From contig JAEZEN010000409.1 in NCBI GenBank assembly GCA_023433185.1, positions 1-9,297 on the forward strand: DNA of 9,297 nucleotides, read 5' to 3'. Source of the stretch: Pseudomonadota bacterium (GTDB lineage: Bacteria; Pseudomonadota; Alphaproteobacteria; Rhizobiales; Kaistiaceae). The notes under the pieces are model-generated. The model ran no database searches and was not told where the DNA came from. It saw only the letters and a list, made by a program, of their open reading frames with translations. Shown in pieces: positions 7,761 to 9,297 of this stretch. The position numbers and the translations under genes were made by a program. The stretch's first letter is position 1, and each line of letters begins with the position of its first letter.

Positions 7761-9297
7761 ATGGACCTGCGCGAGGTGCAGCACCGGCTGAGGACGCCGC
7801 TGGTGGTGGTGCCGGGCATCGGCCTCGCGCTCGGTCTCGTCGTGTTCACGACCGGGCGCGCGGATGTGGCGGGCATCCTGTGGACCGCCGCGACCTTGCC
7901 CGTGCTGCTTGCGCTTCTTGTCGAGATCGTCGCGAGCCTGCGCCGCGGCGATGTCGGCCTCGACATCGTCGCCGCGCTGTCGATGACGGCGGCGCTCACC
8001 TTCGGCGAGACCCTCGCGGCGGTGGTGGTCGCCCTGATGTATGCCGGGGGGCAGCATCTCGAGGCCTATGCCGAGAAGCGCGCCCGTCGCGAGATGACGG
8101 CACTGCTCGCGCGTGCCCCGCGGACGGCGCTCCGATACCGCGATGGCGCCCTCGACGAGGTGCCGGCGGAGGCTCTGGTGCCCGGCGACCGGGTCCTGAT
8201 CCGGAGGGGCGACGTCGTACCCGCCGACGGGACGGTGCGCACCGGCATCGCGGTCCTCGACGAGTCGGCCCTCACCGGCGAGTCGCTGCCCGTCCGGCGC
8301 GATGCAGGGGAGGCGGTGATGAGTGGCGTCACCAACGCCGGCGACGCCTTCGACCTCGCGGTGGTGCGGCCCAGTGCCGAAAGCACCTATGCCGGGATCG
8401 TGCGCCTGGTCGAGCAGGCGGAGCGGGCCAAGGCCCCGATGGCACGGCTGGCGGATCGCTACGCGATCGTCTTCCTCGCGGTCACGGTTGTGCTGGCGGG
8501 CGGGGCGTGGGCCTTCACCGGCGATCCGATCCGCGCCGTGGCCGTTCTCGTCGTCGCCACCCCGTGCCCGCTGATCCTCGCGGTCCCGGTGGCGCTCGTC
8601 GCCGGCCTGTCGCGGGCGGCCCGGGCGGGAATCCTGATCAAGGGCGGCAAGGTGCTCGAGGCGCTCGCCCGCATCCGGACGATGGTGGTCGACAAGACCG
8701 GCACCCTGACCGAGGGCAAGGCGCGGCTGACGAGGATCGTCCCGACCGCCGCCCTGCCGGAGGACGAGGTCCTCCGGCTCGCGGCGTCGCTCGATCAGGC
8801 CTCGCAGCATGTGATGGCGGAGACGATCGTCGTCGCGGCGCGTACCCGCGGCCTCGCCCTGTCGTTGCCGGCCGACGTGGCGGAACGGGCAGGCGAGGGG
8901 ATCGCGGGCCGGGTCGACGGTCACGACGTCGTCGTGGGCGGCACCGGCCATGTCGCAGCCGCACTCGGCGTTCCTCCGGCGACCTTCGAGGTGCCGGCGA
9001 AGGAGACCGGGTCGGTCAGCGTCGCGGTGGCGGTGGACGGGCGTCTGGCCGGCGAGTTGATACTCAGCGATCCGATCCGCCCCGGCACCGAGGCGCTGGT
9101 GGCGGCGCTGCGGGAGGCGGGCATCGCGCGGCTTGTCCTCGCCTCCGGCGACCGGCGCGACGTGGCCGAGAGCGTCGCACGCCGCGTCGGCATCGACGAT
9201 GTCGCGGCCGAGCTCACGCCGGAGCGGAAGGTGGAGGTGGTGCTCGCCGAGCGGCCGAATGGGCCGGTGATGATGGTCGGCGACGGCGTCAACGACG
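7761..9297 (+). CDS. P1B-type heavy-metal-transporting ATPase, partial (3' end beyond window)
   Basis: ATP-driven metal exporter or importer of the inner membrane; 512 codons are visible and the frame is still open at the right edge. Four hydrophobic segments precede the actuator domain (about 13-31, 37-60, 66-82, 84-104). The actuator loop carries LTGES (171-175). The metal-site helix has TPCPLILAVPVA (Cys269). The phosphorylated Asp311 is in DKTGTLTEG, and GDGVND (507-512) ends the window. No N-terminal HMA or CxxC metal-binding domain is present; the protein begins almost directly with a membrane helix. The HP dipeptide normal for this class reads His350-Val351 (ASQHVMAETI). TPC rather than CPC points away from ordinary copper or zinc/cadmium pumps and resembles the P1B-5 group, but the metal is not determinable. 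The ATG follows GGAGGGCGG; an ATG at 7750 is out of frame. Confidence 0.93.
   Translation, partial: MDLREVQHRLRTPLVVVPGIGLALGLVVFTTGRADVAGILWTAATLPVLLALLVEIVASLRRGDVGLDIVAALSMTAALTFGETLAAVVVALMYAGGQHLEAYAEKRARREMTALLARAPRTALRYRDGALDEVPAEALVPGDRVLIRRGDVVPADGTVRTGIAVLDESALTGESLPVRRDAGEAVMSGVTNAGDAFDLAVVRPSAESTYAGIVRLVEQAERAKAPMARLADRYAIVFLAVTVVLAGGAWAFTGDPIRAVAVLVVATPCPLILAVPVALVAGLSRAARAGILIKGGKVLEALARIRTMVVDKTGTLTEGKARLTRIVPTAALPEDEVLRLAASLDQASQHVMAETIVVAARTRGLALSLPADVAERAGEGIAGRVDGHDVVVGGTGHVAAALGVPPATFEVPAKETGSVSVAVAVDGRLAGELILSDPIRPGTEALVAALREAGIARLVLASGDRRDVAESVARRVGIDDVAAELTPERKVEVVLAERPNGPVMMVGDGVND

Noticed and set aside
7719..8951. Minus-strand open frame of 410 codons antisense to the P-type ATPase
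   Set aside because: It is Arg/His/Asp/Gly-rich with no domain. The plus-strand ATPase has all of its catalytic motifs in order.

Overview
The window is GC-rich, with short intergenic gaps and overlapping start/stop codons. Gene content and order (katG/oxyR divergent pair, pgsA-moaD-moaE, ndk, a DUF2171 protein) suggest an alphaproteobacterium, probably Hyphomicrobiales (rhizobial relatives). That placement is inferred from the look of the proteins; no marker gene fixes it. No rRNA, tRNA, CRISPR array, insertion sequence or phage gene was seen.

Layout. (1) 43-3609 is a peroxide-defence block. katG (catalase-peroxidase, minus strand) is divergent from oxyR (peroxide-sensing LysR regulator, plus strand) across a 124-bp gap. 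Inverted repeats in that gap look like OxyR operators. A small secreted protein with two cysteines overlaps the oxyR stop by ATGA. (2) 3606-3908 (minus) is the remnant of a VapC-like PIN-domain toxin gene, broken by an internal deletion and a nonsense codon, with no recognisable antitoxin beside it. (3) 4054-4759 holds ndk (nucleoside diphosphate kinase) and a small DUF2171 protein on the plus strand, closed by a hairpin that may serve as a two-way terminator. (4) 4812-6171 (minus) is a tight pgsA-moaD-moaE unit: phosphatidylglycerophosphate synthase plus both subunits of molybdopterin synthase. (5) 6266-7668 (plus) has dgkA (diacylglycerol/undecaprenol kinase), divergent from pgsA, then a family 2 glycosyltransferase. 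(6) From 7761 a P1B-type metal-transporting ATPase runs off the right edge; 512 codons are visible. It has no N-terminal metal-binding domain, a TPC metal-site motif, and Val in place of Pro in the usual HP dipeptide.

How the genes work together. KatG and OxyR form a classic peroxide sensor-effector pair. The small secreted protein is probably co-transcribed with oxyR and may act in the same stress. PgsA and DgkA both act in phospholipid metabolism (phosphatidylglycerol synthesis; return of diacylglycerol to phosphatidic acid). MoaD and MoaE together make molybdopterin and probably share a transcript with pgsA for positional rather than functional reasons. I see no defence island or clearly new multi-gene system. 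The less ordinary items are the oxyR-coupled secreted protein, the operator layout in the katG/oxyR gap, the decayed toxin gene and the atypical metal ATPase.
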